From JAZKFT01 sp963845495 (lineage in GTDB: Bacteria; Bacteroidota; Bacteroidia; Chitinophagales; Chitinophagaceae), in assembly GCA_963845495.1 (NCBI GenBank), contig CAWJTH010000039.1, positions 62,001 to 126,000 of the forward strand: a stretch of DNA of 64,000 bases, in the 5' to 3' direction. Below, piece after piece: positions 50,225 through 58,663 of this stretch. The stretch's first letter is position 1. Each line of letters opens with the position of its first letter. The position numbers were made by a program, and so were the translations under genes. The notes beneath the pieces were generated by a model. The model was not told where the DNA came from, did no database searches, and worked only from the letters and a program-made list of their open reading frames with translations.

Positions 50225-53200
50225 TTAATTCAAACTTCTAAAATCCACCGGCACCAATTTGCTAACACCCGCTTCTTGCATAGTTACGCCGTAAATTACA
50301 TCCACGGCGCTCATGGTTTGTTTGTTATGCGTTACTATGATAAACTGGCTGTTGTCACTAAATTTTTTGATCATTTGGGTGAATTTTCCCACGTTGGCAT
50401 CATCCAGTGGGGCATCCACTTCGTCTAAAATACAGAATGGTGCAGGTTTTATCAGGTAAATGGCAAACAATAATGCTGTTGCGGTCAATGTTTTTTCACC
50501 GCCACTCAATTGCGTAATGCTGCTCGGGCGTTTGCCTTTTGGCTTGGCAATAATATCAATGCCGGTTTCCGCCAAATTTTCAGGGTTTTCTAACACCATG
50601 TCGGCGGTATCTTCTTCGGTAAACAAGGCCTTGAATACTTTTTGAAAATTCTCTCGTACTTGATTAAAAGTGGTTAGAAACTGTTGATTAGCAGTTGCTT
50701 CCACTTCTTGGATGGTTTGCAACAAACTTTCTTTAGCAGTCACTAAATCGTTTTTTTGTTCCAAAATAAACTCGTAGCGTTTGCGCATTTCGGTGTAAGC
50801 TTCAATGGCGGTAGGGTTTACTTCGCCTAAATTTTCGAGGCGTTTTTTCATCCGATCAACGCTAGCCTGCAATTCTTCTGTAGGCGTTTCGCTTTCACGA
50901 GGCTGGTCGATTATTTCGTCTAGGTTTATTTTAAATTCAACGTCCAGCCTTTCTTTCATGCCGGCCAGTTGTAATTTCAGGTTGTTTAATTGGTCTTTTA
51001 TTTCATTCAATAAATGATCAATAAGTTCCTTGCTTTTTGTTTTATGTCTTAATTCGCTTTCTTTTTCGTTGATGTGGTTGCGTAAATTATAATAAGCTTG
51101 ATCCGCTTCGTTTAAAGCTTTTTCATCCGTATCTTTTTGCTTCAAAAGCCCTACCAGCAAGGTTTCTACCTCTTTCAACTGCTCGGCATTGTTAACAATT
51201 TGTGTGGATGCTTGCGTCAATTGTTCGTTGCTATCGTTTATCTGGTTTTTAAGGTTGGTAACTTGTTGGGTTTTAAATGCCAGCTCCTGTTCCAAAGCCG
51301 CAATCTTGCTTTGTTGGCGAGTTAGGTTTAAGTTAAATTCGTTGTATTGGCCGCTGGCTTGTTGATATGCCGCTTCAGTAAATTTATAATCGTCTTGTTT
51401 ATTTTGAATGTCGGCATTTGCCTGTTGCAGTTGTTGGCTCAAATCTTCCAACAATTCCCGAACGGTTGAAATACCATCTTGGTTTTGCGCCAACTGATCT
51501 TCAAAATTGGCCAACCTTGCCGAGGCATTTGTTTGCGATGCTTGGATGTTTTCCATTTTATTCTGCGCAGCAAAAACTTGGTTGGTGAGTTGTAATATTT
51601 CTTGTTCCGCTTGGCGGATGGCACTTTCTTTTAATTGCGCATTAAAACCAACCAGCTCAGCTTGTTTAGTGTTAATGGATTGCTTCAAACCTGCCACAAT
51701 TGTTTCTTGCGAAGCAATCTCAGCTTTTAATTTTTCCAAGTTTTTGGCCCGGCCAATTTTCTTTCCTTCAAAAAGACCCACGCTTCCACCGGTAAGCGAA
51801 TATTTTCCTTTTACATATTTACCGGTTTTTTCCAACACAATATGACCGTTGCTGTTTTCCAATGCTGCTTCATTTTCAGCAATGAAAACGTTGCCCAATA
51901 AGTGCTGTGCCAGTTTTTTATATTGTTCGTCTACTTCAATAACATCTAAAGCCGCAATGCTATCCACCATTTTTTCAGTCAATGTTTCGGCAACAAATTC
52001 ATTTATTTTTTCCAACAAAAAGAAATTGGCCTTGCCTTTTTTGTTGGCATCCAACAAATGCACGGCCTGTAAACCTTCCTGTAAATTGTTGACTACATAA
52101 TAATTAAGATATGGTTCCAACACATTTTCAACTGCCGCACGGTACTCTTCTTTTACATAAATTATATCCGAAAGTATTGGCGCTTTATGGTTCCAATTTT
52201 GGTTTTTATGCAAAAATTTAATGCTTTCAGGATAACCTTCCATGCTATCCACCAAACTTTTCAGCAGGTCATACTCATTTCTACGGGCATCAAATTTCCG
52301 GTTTTCATCTACTAATTTTCCACGCAAAATTTCCAGTTCGCCTTGCCCTGCAAAAATTTGCTCTTTTGTAAGCTGGTGCTGAGTTTGAAGCTCCTGCAAA
52401 TAGCTTTTCTTATCGTTTAATTCCCCTTGTTTCGCTTCTTTTTCTTGTCCTAAACGTTGTAAATCATCGTAGCGCTGTGCTTGTTCTTCTTGCAATTGTA
52501 TAATGCTACGCTGCAAATTTTGGATGCTGGCATCGGCCACGGCCACTTGCTTTTCCGCATCAAATTGGCTGCGTTGCAATTGCTGCAATTCGCTGCGACT
52601 GGCATCTAATTCGCGGCGTTTTTCATCGTACACATAACGCTTTTCTTCCAAAGCTTCCTTCACCTCATTCAACTGCGATTGTAGGTCTTGCAGTTTGGTT
52701 TTTTCTTCGGCCGTTTGGCCAGAAGTAAACACCACACTGTCTTCTATAGCCGTTAGTTGACCTTCACTTTTCTGCAAAAAATCTTTTAAACTTGTTTCCT
52801 TTTCCCTTAAATATTGTAAGCGCTGACTAGCTAAGTTTTTCTCATTTTCTTTGCTGCGTAGGTTTTGCACCATGGCATTAAAAGCTTGCTGCATGCTTTG
52901 CAAGGCTTTTTCTTTTTCGATAAAACCAAGCCTTTCGTTTTCCAAACCTGCTTCTTCGGTGGCAATTGTGGCTTCCAACGCCACCTTTTTATCGGTTTCA
53001 GTTTGTTGTTGTTCGTTCAGGCTGCGGTATTGCAGGTTAAAACCTTCCAGCGCAGCTTTCGCTAATTCAACTGAAACAATTTTATATTCTTTTTTTATTT
53101 CGTGGTATTTCTCGGCTTTTTTGGCTTGGCTTTCTAAGCTTTTTAATTGGTTATGAATCTCAAACAACAGGTCTTCAATCCTTGCCAAATCTTGCTCGGT

Positions 53201-53749
53201 AGCATCCAGTTTTTGCTTGGCTTCTTTTTTTCGGGTTTTGTAAATGGTGATGCCCGCAGCTTGTTCCAACATACGTCGGCGGCTGTTTTCTTTGTCTTTG
53301 ATGATATCATCTACCATTCCCAATTCAATTATCGCATAACTATCGGTGCTAATTCCCGTATCCATAAACAAATTATGGATGTCTTTCATGCGGCATTGCA
53401 CATCATTCAGGCGGTATTCGCTATCACCGCTTTTATAAAAACGACGGCTTACGGTAACAGTGCTAAATTCTGTTGGCAATAAATTCCGAGTATTTTCAAA
53501 AGTCAAACTCACCTCGGCCAAGCCAGATGCAGAACGGCTTTTGCTGCCGTTAAAAACCAAGCTATCAAGGTTTTCGCTGCGCAGGTTACTTATTTTTTGT
53601 TCGCCAATAACCCAGCGGATACTATCGATAATATTGCTTTTGCCGCAACCATTTGGGCCAATAATGCCTGTGATGCCTTCATCAAAATTGATGATGGTTT
53701 TATCAGCAAAACTTTTAAATCCCTTTATTTCTAAACTTTTTAAACGCAC
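50225..53749 (-). CDS. smc: Chromosome segregation protein SMC
   Basis: SMC organises the chromosome as a ring-shaped ATPase dimer with ScpA and ScpB. The 1174 residues have an N-terminal ATPase half with Walker A GPNGCGKSN at 31-39, a long coiled coil, a hinge around 500-660 (YPESIKFLHKNQNWNHKAPI, GKYVKGKYSLTGGSVG), a second coiled coil and the C-terminal half with the signature LSGGEKTLTATALL (near 1080) and Walker B FCILDEVDAPLDDAN. Length is normal. scpA and scpB are not in the window. Confidence 0.97.
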   Translation of the reverse strand: MRLKSLEIKGFKSFADKTIINFDEGITGIIGPNGCGKSNIIDSIRWVIGEQKISNLRSENLDSLVFNGSKSRSASGLAEVSLTFENTRNLLPTEFSTVTVSRRFYKSGDSEYRLNDVQCRMKDIHNLFMDTGISTDSYAIIELGMVDDIIKDKENSRRRMLEQAAGITIYKTRKKEAKQKLDATEQDLARIEDLLFEIHNQLKSLESQAKKAEKYHEIKKEYKIVSVELAKAALEGFNLQYRSLNEQQQTETDKKVALEATIATEEAGLENERLGFIEKEKALQSMQQAFNAMVQNLRSKENEKNLASQRLQYLREKETSLKDFLQKSEGQLTAIEDSVVFTSGQTAEEKTKLQDLQSQLNEVKEALEEKRYVYDEKRRELDASRSELQQLQRSQFDAEKQVAVADASIQNLQRSIIQLQEEQAQRYDDLQRLGQEKEAKQGELNDKKSYLQELQTQHQLTKEQIFAGQGELEILRGKLVDENRKFDARRNEYDLLKSLVDSMEGYPESIKFLHKNQNWNHKAPILSDIIYVKEEYRAAVENVLEPYLNYYVVNNLQEGLQAVHLLDANKKGKANFFLLEKINEFVAETLTEKMVDSIAALDVIEVDEQYKKLAQHLLGNVFIAENEAALENSNGHIVLEKTGKYVKGKYSLTGGSVGLFEGKKIGRAKNLEKLKAEIASQETIVAGLKQSINTKQAELVGFNAQLKESAIRQAEQEILQLTNQVFAAQNKMENIQASQTNASARLANFEDQLAQNQDGISTVRELLEDLSQQLQQANADIQNKQDDYKFTEAAYQQASGQYNEFNLNLTRQQSKIAALEQELAFKTQQVTNLKNQINDSNEQLTQASTQIVNNAEQLKEVETLLVGLLKQKDTDEKALNEADQAYYNLRNHINEKESELRHKTKSKELIDHLLNEIKDQLNNLKLQLAGMKERLDVEFKINLDEIIDQPRESETPTEELQASVDRMKKRLENLGEVNPTAIEAYTEMRKRYEFILEQKNDLVTAKESLLQTIQEVEATANQQFLTTFNQVRENFQKVFKALFTEEDTADMVLENPENLAETGIDIIAKPKGKRPSSITQLSGGEKTLTATALLFAIYLIKPAPFCILDEVDAPLDDANVGKFTQMIKKFSDNSQFIIVTHNKQTMSAVDVIYGVTMQEAGVSKLVPVDFRSLN

Positions 53750-54249
53750 GGTCGAATGTTTGGTAGGAAGGCAAACTTAACTTAATTCGGCTTGTGCCAC
53801 AAATGCTGTTGAAAAGATTTGACAACTTTCAAAAAGTCGCCAAATCTTGAAAAGTTGCCAAAATCTAGAAAAGCAAAAAGCACCGGATAAATACTGTGCT
53901 TGTCCGAGACTTGCACCTTATTTTATCCAATGCTTTTTATAGGGTTGATTCCATTTCCAGCTTGGTTTTGCATGGTTTTTTTATTCCTACGCGGTCAATA
54001 CATATTCCTATACATCAAACCGTTGCAGTTATTAAACCTTATTTAAACTTTCGCTTTTTATTTCCTCACCCTCACAACACAAATATACTATTGAAGAAAA
54101 GCCGTTTCCAAATATTTCTACATGATGATTTGCACAAGTTATTGACCAAGTTATGCACATTTTGTAGTAAAGTTTTTATAAAAAAATGTTCATTTCAACC
54201 CAACAATAGCGCATTTTAAGTACCTTGTTACAAATTTAAAATTCACAAG
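53750..54249. other. Divergent region upstream of smc, no gene
   Basis: It holds the smc promoter, an inverted pair around 53819-53868 (ACAACTTTCAA against TTGAAAAGTTGCC) and otherwise AT-rich unique DNA. One DnaA-box-like TTATGCACA lies at 54151-54159. An open frame of 107 codons here has no protein-like features. Confidence 0.55.
53772..53803 (-). promoter_or_regulatory. Predicted promoter of smc
   Basis: On the leftward strand TTTG (53800-53803), a 20-bp spacer and TAAGTTTG (53772-53779). The leader would be about 15-20 nt. Confidence 0.65.
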
Positions 54250-54735
54250 ATGGCAAATCCATCCATTGAGTTGATAGCTGCATTACGCGAAACTGCAATT
54301 CGTTTACGCACTGGCGCATCGTATGCTTGGGGGAACCACGGAGCCTGCAATTGCGGCAATTTATTGCAAGTGGTAACTAATTTAAGTAAAGTAGAAATTC
54401 TAAAATTTGCCCACACAGGCACTGGCGAATGGACTGAGTTGGCCGAAGAATTTTGCCCTACCAGTAATGCGCCTATTAGCTTGCTATTGAATAAGTTACA
54501 ACAGCTTGGGCTAACACCCACAGACATCCATAATTTGGAATACCTTGATAATAGGAAAGTGTTAGAACATTTGCCCGGCGGTTTTCGGTGGTTAAAAAGA
54601 AACGTTCGGGAACACGTAATACTGTATTTTGAAACTTTTGCAGATATGTTGGAAAATGAAATGCTACGCAAAGTAAAAGTTGATTTCACAACATTGCTGT
54701 CTAATCAAAGGCAATATGAAACAATTTTGTACTAA
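54250..54735 (+). CDS. Conserved protein of unknown function
   Basis: A 161-residue cytoplasmic protein with no signal or membrane helix, starting MANPSIELIAALRETAIRLRTG. It has two Cys in HGACNCGNLLQ, a helix ALRETAIRLRTGASYAWG and a C-terminal ETFADMLENEMLRKV segment. I believe similar proteins occur widely in Bacteroidota, but I recognise no named domain. The ACNCG motif could bind metal. It is convergent with the GT9 gene, with one base between the stop codons. Confidence 0.65.
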   Translation: MANPSIELIAALRETAIRLRTGASYAWGNHGACNCGNLLQVVTNLSKVEILKFAHTGTGEWTELAEEFCPTSNAPISLLLNKLQQLGLTPTDIHNLEYLDNRKVLEHLPGGFRWLKRNVREHVILYFETFADMLENEMLRKVKVDFTTLLSNQRQYETILY

Positions 54736-54736
54736 A

Positions 54737-55783
54737 CTACTTTACAACCGCCAACAATTGTTGTTCCGTTACAGTTAACGCACATTTAAAATGTCCTTCA
54801 GGGCAAACTTTTCGGCCATGCAATCCGCAGGGCTTACAGGCAAGCGGCAACAAAGTCTCCACCACATTTCCCTTTGTGCCGCTGGGACCGAATCCAAACC
54901 TTGGAACAGTGCTACAAAAAATGACCGTCACAGGTGCATCCATGGCACTGGCCAAATGTAACGGCGCAGAGTCGTTTACGTAATTCATAACAGCGCCTTG
55001 CATTAATGCGGCCGATTGTAACAGCGAAAATTGACCACTGCAATTGGCAATATTTTTCACTTCGCTTTGCGTAATAATTTCATCACACATTGCCTTGTCT
55101 GAAGGAGCTCCCAATAAATAAATTTGATATTTATCTCCCAATGCTTTTATCAATTCTACCCATTTTTTTATTGGATATTGCTTTGTAAACCAAACACTTG
55201 CGGGTGATATGGTGATGTAGAATGGATGGCGGACGGTGGATGGCAGATGGCGGTCAGCAATTGGTCTATTCACTATTGATAATTGACTATTTACTTTTTG
55301 GTAATCTTCTTTCGAAGGATATAATTTAGGCAATTGCGAACTATCATCTGTAAACCAATTGATGCACATCAAGTTCCTTTCTACTTCGTGAATAATTGGT
55401 TCGCCAGGCTCAGCAATATGGTGTTTTATTTTTTTTGTGAAAAAAAAAGACAACGGATTTTTATCGAACCCAACGGTTGTTTTGCCACCAGAAAAAGCGG
55501 TGATGATGCCGGATGTAGCAAAACGCTGCAAGTTGATTACATAATCGTATTTTGTTTTGCGTAGCTGCTTAACAACTTTAAAAACGTTTTTCCATTTGCC
55601 CTCTTTTTTATCCCAAATAATGAGATTTCTGATAAAGGGATGGTCTTTTAGCAACGATTCGTTGCCTTTTCTTAATAAAAAATCAATTTCTGCCTCAGGA
55701 AAACAACGATGCAATTTTTCGATTACTGGCGTGGCCAACACCACATCACCCAAAAAAGCCGTTTGTATAACCAGTATTTGCAT
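54737..55783 (-). CDS. Family 9 glycosyltransferase (heptosyltransferase-like) with inserted heptad repeat
   Basis: The ATG at 55783 (MQILVIQTAFLGDVVLATP) starts a 348-residue GT9 protein; a consensus -7 element ends 3 nt upstream. It has GDVVLATPVIEKL, YDYVINLQRFATS, ITISPASVW, the nucleotide-sugar motif NDSAPLHLASAMDAPVTVIF and a Cys-rich end with PCGLHGRKVCPEGHFKC. About 23 residues (VNSQLSIVNRPIADRHLPS...) are encoded by a 70-bp 7-bp-periodic tract at 55224-55293. The frame is kept, so the enzyme may still work. A role in lipopolysaccharide or glycan assembly is likely. Confidence 0.88.
   Translation of the reverse strand: MQILVIQTAFLGDVVLATPVIEKLHRCFPEAEIDFLLRKGNESLLKDHPFIRNLIIWDKKEGKWKNVFKVVKQLRKTKYDYVINLQRFATSGIITAFSGGKTTVGFDKNPLSFFFTKKIKHHIAEPGEPIIHEVERNLMCINWFTDDSSQLPKLYPSKEDYQKVNSQLSIVNRPIADRHLPSTVRHPFYITISPASVWFTKQYPIKKWVELIKALGDKYQIYLLGAPSDKAMCDEIITQSEVKNIANCSGQFSLLQSAALMQGAVMNYVNDSAPLHLASAMDAPVTVIFCSTVPRFGFGPSGTKGNVVETLLPLACKPCGLHGRKVCPEGHFKCALTVTEQQLLAVVK
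55224..55293. repeat. Ten heptads inside the GT9 coding sequence
   Basis: GGATGGC, GGACGGT, GGATGGC, AGATGGC, GGTCAGC, AATTGGT, CTATTCA, CTATTGA, TAATTGA and CTATTTA are contiguous. They match intergenic heptad tracts in style and lie between normal GT9 sequence on both sides. Confidence 0.85.
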
Positions 55784-55786
55784 GCG

Positions 55787-55794
55787 CAAAAATA
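55787..55794 (-). promoter_or_regulatory. Predicted -7 element of the GT9 gene (leaderless)
   Basis: TATTTTTG on the leftward strand ends 3 nt before the ATG at 55783. Confidence 0.5.
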
Positions 55795-55928
55795 ACGAAC
55801 CGCTTTGCAATGGCATATTATTCATGCTTTGTTAAAATAAATACTATTTTATATAAGAAATTAAGCTTGGGCATAATTATTTTATCACAAATGCCTAAAC
55901 ATTTTACAATCAATAAATTATCGAGAAA

Positions 55929-56198
55929 ATGAAAAAGCTATTATTTGCTGGACTGCTGTTTACATCCGTCAGTTTAATGTCTTGTAGTGGTGGATTTGTT
56001 GTAACAGAAAGGCCGGCACGGCCTGTTTACGAAAGGCCTGTGGCACCTGGGCCTGACTATGTATGGATTGATGCAGAATATATTGGCGGTGGCTGGAGGG
56101 CGGGCCATTGGGAAAGAGGCCGTGCAGGGCGTACTTGGCATGCTGGAGATTGGGAGCAACACGGAAATGGTTGGAGATGGCGCAAGGGACATTGGTAG
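55929..56198 (+). CDS. WxxGxW-repeat small lipoprotein
   Basis: An 89-residue predicted lipoprotein: signal MKKLLFAGLLFTSVSLMSC, then a Pro/Arg-rich linker (RPARPVYERPVAPGPDYVW) and three WxxGxW-type repeats (WRAGHW, WHAGDW, WRKGHW). This is the YXWGXW/BcpO-related repeat family, common in exported proteins of Bacteroidota and Proteobacteria. The function is unknown; the aromatic repeats suggest binding to a surface or glycan. It has its own terminator at 56267-56310. Confidence 0.82.
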   Translation: MKKLLFAGLLFTSVSLMSCSGGFVVTERPARPVYERPVAPGPDYVWIDAEYIGGGWRAGHWERGRAGRTWHAGDWEQHGNGWRWRKGHW

Positions 56199-56266
56199 AA
56201 GCAAGTCAAACAGCCATTTAGTGTGATGAAATTTTGTTCAATTAACTATCCTTTTTAGGTCTACAA

Positions 56267-56310
56267 TAAAAAGCAGAAAGCCTTCTAAACAGAAGGCTTT
56301 TGCTTTTTAT
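56267..56310 (+). terminator. Terminator after the WxxGxW lipoprotein
   Basis: AAAAGCAGAAAGCCTTCT and AGAAGGCTTTTGCTTTT arms around TAAAC, followed by TAT. Confidence 0.8.
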
Positions 56311-56376
56311 CTATTTATTTTTACATTTTAGATAATAAATTAAACGATTTATTCACCAATGACCTAATAATTTATT

Positions 56377-56934
56377 TTAATCAGGAAGACGAAGCTGCTT
56401 CATGCGGCTCATTTTTCTACTGTTGATATATACTTGAAAACCAAGGTTTAAGCTAACACCTCTATTGCTTTCTGCGGTTTCAAATTGGGAAAAATTATAG
56501 CCGAAAAAACCCTCAAAGGCCACATCTGGACTAAAAAATGCCGCTGCGCCTACACCCAATGTATATCCAAAACCATTAACAGAAGATTTTGTACCGTCAT
56601 CGGTATCTTTTACGGTATTGGTTTTATATAACAAACTTAAGCTTGCAAATGGGCGAAGGTTGTTGTGCCCCACATAATAACGGGCAAACGGACCAAGATC
56701 GAATTCTGTAATTTTTTGGATGTCTTGTTTAACGCTTGATAAGTTAACATTTGCGCCAACCGCAAAATTATTTTTTACAAAATAGCCAACATTGGGCGCA
56801 AATGTAATATTGCTGTTGCCCGAAGTTGTTTGAAAACCGATAGATCCGCCAACTAAAAAATCGCCCTTTTCTGTTTGCGCAAACAAATGGGTGGTTACAA
56901 ATACCAATACAACTACAACAAGTTTTTTCATCAA
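56377..56934 (-). CDS. Small outer membrane beta-barrel protein
   Basis: A 185-residue exported protein (signal MMKKLVVVVLVFVTTHLFAQ) of the eight-stranded OmpA/OmpW-like barrel type. Strands are visible as GDFLVGGSIGFQTTS, FAPNVGYFVKNNFAVGANV, PFARYYVGHNNLRPFASLSL and the last SNRGVSLNLGFQVYI. Extra residues after the last strand (NSRKMSRMKQLRLPD) make it slightly atypical. It is a single gene between the lipoprotein (convergent) and the SprT-like gene. Confidence 0.8.
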   Translation of the reverse strand: MMKKLVVVVLVFVTTHLFAQTEKGDFLVGGSIGFQTTSGNSNITFAPNVGYFVKNNFAVGANVNLSSVKQDIQKITEFDLGPFARYYVGHNNLRPFASLSLLYKTNTVKDTDDGTKSSVNGFGYTLGVGAAAFFSPDVAFEGFFGYNFSQFETAESNRGVSLNLGFQVYINSRKMSRMKQLRLPD

Positions 56935-56972
56935 TTAAAAGTTTTAAGGAACACAAAAATGCAGTTTAGTTT

Positions 56973-57596
56973 TCATACCTCCATCACTTCATAAATCCCT
57001 GAAAACAAATAATGCTTGCCTGTGGCAGTTTCTGTACATTTATAACGCTTTCTTAATTGTTCGCCCTTTTTAAATACGCGGCCGTCTGTAATCTTAAAAA
57101 GCTTGCCGGCAGGCAATTGCTCAACCAGCTTTACACCTGCTTTTCTTACATCGTACCTTAACAAAATGCGTTGCAAACCTTCTTCGGCACAGGTGCTTGC
57201 GCCGGGGTTGTGTAATGTAGCCCATAATTCTGCCGCAATATCTTTTGGAAAAATATGATGCTGTAAAAAACTGTGCAGCACTTGTGCGTAGGTAGTTTTC
57301 CATTCTTTTCCGTGCGGTGGAATGCGGTTGCCGTATTTTTCAAATGCCAGTAAATGAGCCAGTTCGTGCAATAAAGTAATTAAAAACGAAAATTTATTGA
57401 GATTGCCGTTTACGCTGATGCGATGGTTTTTACCAGCGTGTGCGTTGCGATAATCGCCCAACTTCGTTTGGCGCTCCTTGGTAATTGTAAGGTGTACTTT
57501 ATGTTGAATGATGAGCGGCATCACCAATTCAAAACTGCCCTCTGGCAAAAAATCTTTCAGCCCCTCAAACGGTACTTTTTCTTTCGACATTCCCAT
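56973..57596 (-). CDS. SprT-like zinc metalloprotease-fold protein
   Basis: A 207-residue protein with the HExxH motif in ITLLHELAHLLAFEKYG (near residue 85), followed by a third ligand region (PPHGKEWKTTYAQVL) as in SprT/SPRTN. The C-terminus resembles the SprT zinc-binding tail with KYKCTETATGKHYLF, though only one Cys is kept. Family members in eukaryotes remove DNA-protein crosslinks; the bacterial role is not settled. Its start overlaps the end of the next upstream membrane gene by 32 nt, so the AtpZ cluster is probably cotranscribed. Confidence 0.85.
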   Translation of the reverse strand: MGMSKEKVPFEGLKDFLPEGSFELVMPLIIQHKVHLTITKERQTKLGDYRNAHAGKNHRISVNGNLNKFSFLITLLHELAHLLAFEKYGNRIPPHGKEWKTTYAQVLHSFLQHHIFPKDIAAELWATLHNPGASTCAEEGLQRILLRYDVRKAGVKLVEQLPAGKLFKITDGRVFKKGEQLRKRYKCTETATGKHYLFSGIYEVMEV

Positions 57597-57978
57597 TCCT
57601 TTTTCTTAACGAAACCACATTGCGGATTGCAATAAACGAATATAAAAAATATAACGCCATGCCAATGTACAAGCCTGGCTTATTCAATTGCTTGGCCAAA
57701 AAAATATACAACAGCATGGCTACTGCAACAGTAAAAAATTTTAATATAAAACTGCCATACACATTCAACATCATTACGTTACCTTTTTTGGTAGTTACCG
57801 CTTTTGAATACATAAAATAACCAATTGCGGTCAATAAAAACAACAGTCCATTGGCATATAAAACCACTGTTTCGTCAATTCCATGGACAGCTAACCAATT
57901 CTTTAAAGCGATTGCCAATCCACCTACCAGCACAAACAATACTATAATCGGTATTAAACCTTTTTTCATCAATTTCAT
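57565..57978 (-). CDS. Four-TM AtpI-like membrane protein (DUF6168-like)
   Basis: The ATG at 57978 overlaps the atpZ stop in ATGA and gives 137 residues; the long upstream frame is a shadow of atpZ. It has about four membrane helices (GLIPIIVLFVLVGGLAIAL, LYANGLLFLLTAIGYFMYS, FILKFFTVAVAMLLYIFL, LYIGMALYFLYSFIAI). In Bacteroidota such a gene usually stands between atpZ and atpB in the ATP synthase operon, where a c-ring assembly role is assumed. Here the ATP synthase genes are missing and SprT follows. Function is inference from context. Confidence 0.7.
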   Translation of the reverse strand: MKLMKKGLIPIIVLFVLVGGLAIALKNWLAVHGIDETVVLYANGLLFLLTAIGYFMYSKAVTTKKGNVMMLNVYGSFILKFFTVAVAMLLYIFLAKQLNKPGLYIGMALYFLYSFIAIRNVVSLRKRNGNVERKSTV

Positions 57979-58211
57979 TTTTGCGAAGCTTCTTTTATAA
58001 TTGCCACAAGCAAACCAATAATGGTGAGCAGCGGCAGCAGCCAAACAAATATCGGGGTTGTGAACGCAAATTTTTTGTCGAGCCAAAGACCCAACCAAGC
58101 CGTAATCCCAATCGACACCAAAAATTGGGTGCCTAAACTGGCAAAACGCATCATATCAACCGGCTTCTTTTGCGACAATTTCCTAATTTTTTGATTGCTT
58201 TGAATCATCAA
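57975..58211 (-). CDS. atpZ: AtpZ/AtpI family protein
   Basis: A 78-residue two-helix membrane protein with the family pattern: basic N-terminus, then MMRFASLGTQFLVSIGITAWLGLWLDKKF and a second helix FVWLLPLLTIIGLLVAII. AtpZ proteins accompany F-type ATP synthases and, with AtpI, may import Mg2+/Ca2+ or assist assembly. It overlaps the preceding gene by 29 nt and the following one by ATGA, so the three are translationally coupled. The expected atpB gene is not next. Confidence 0.85.
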   Translation of the reverse strand: MMIQSNQKIRKLSQKKPVDMMRFASLGTQFLVSIGITAWLGLWLDKKFAFTTPIFVWLLPLLTIIGLLVAIIKEASQK

Positions 58212-58581
58212 CTTTTAACACGGTTGTATCAAACGGAACCGATGGAACATCACCGCTAATGGCTTTTTTCATCCCTTCTAAATATTGTTGTTTCAAAACC
58301 AATACCTGTTCCAAACTGTCGGTTTGCATTTTTAATGTGCGCAGCTCACCAAGATTACTTTGTGTGCCATAGCCAGGAATTAAATATTTTAGGTTGGTAA
58401 ACGAAAGCATGGCAACCGTAAAACCTACCATCAAAACAAACATTACACTCATAACCACGTAAACGCTTACCCGGCTTAGTTTAAAAGTTACTACTTCTTC
58501 ATAGGTATCGTCGTTCATTATAACTAGTCTATAATGGTTACGCAGCCGTTTTAAAGTAGTATTGTCAGATAACTTTAACAT
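58183..58581 (-). CDS. Single-TM protein of the AtpZ cluster
   Basis: The ATG at 58581 gives 132 residues: MLKLSDNTTLKRLRNHYRLVI, one membrane helix (YVVMSVMFVLMVGFTVAML), a charged coiled-coil-like segment (LGELRTLKMQTDSLEQVLVLKQ) and a flexible end. In Bacteroidota similar proteins precede AtpZ and bactofilin genes and often correspond to the N-terminal part of M23 peptidases. No catalytic domain is present. A TATCTTTA near 58594 on this strand may be its -7 element. Confidence 0.6.
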   Translation of the reverse strand: MLKLSDNTTLKRLRNHYRLVIMNDDTYEEVVTFKLSRVSVYVVMSVMFVLMVGFTVAMLSFTNLKYLIPGYGTQSNLGELRTLKMQTDSLEQVLVLKQQYLEGMKKAISGDVPSVPFDTTVLKVDDSKQSKN

Positions 58582-58663
58582 AAAAAAGTAAGATAAAGAT
58601 AGGGAATGATGGGTAAAAGTGCCGGTCAATCAGTCTTCATGATTAAAGTCAATGACTTTATAT

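Noticed and set aside
54151..54159. DnaA box TTATGCACA near smc as a replication origin
   Set aside because: It is a single match with no cluster, no AT-rich unwinding element and no dnaA or dnaN nearby.
53896..54219. Frame of 107 codons upstream of the 161-residue gene
   Set aside because: The composition is not protein-like and there is no recognisable start context; the region looks intergenic.
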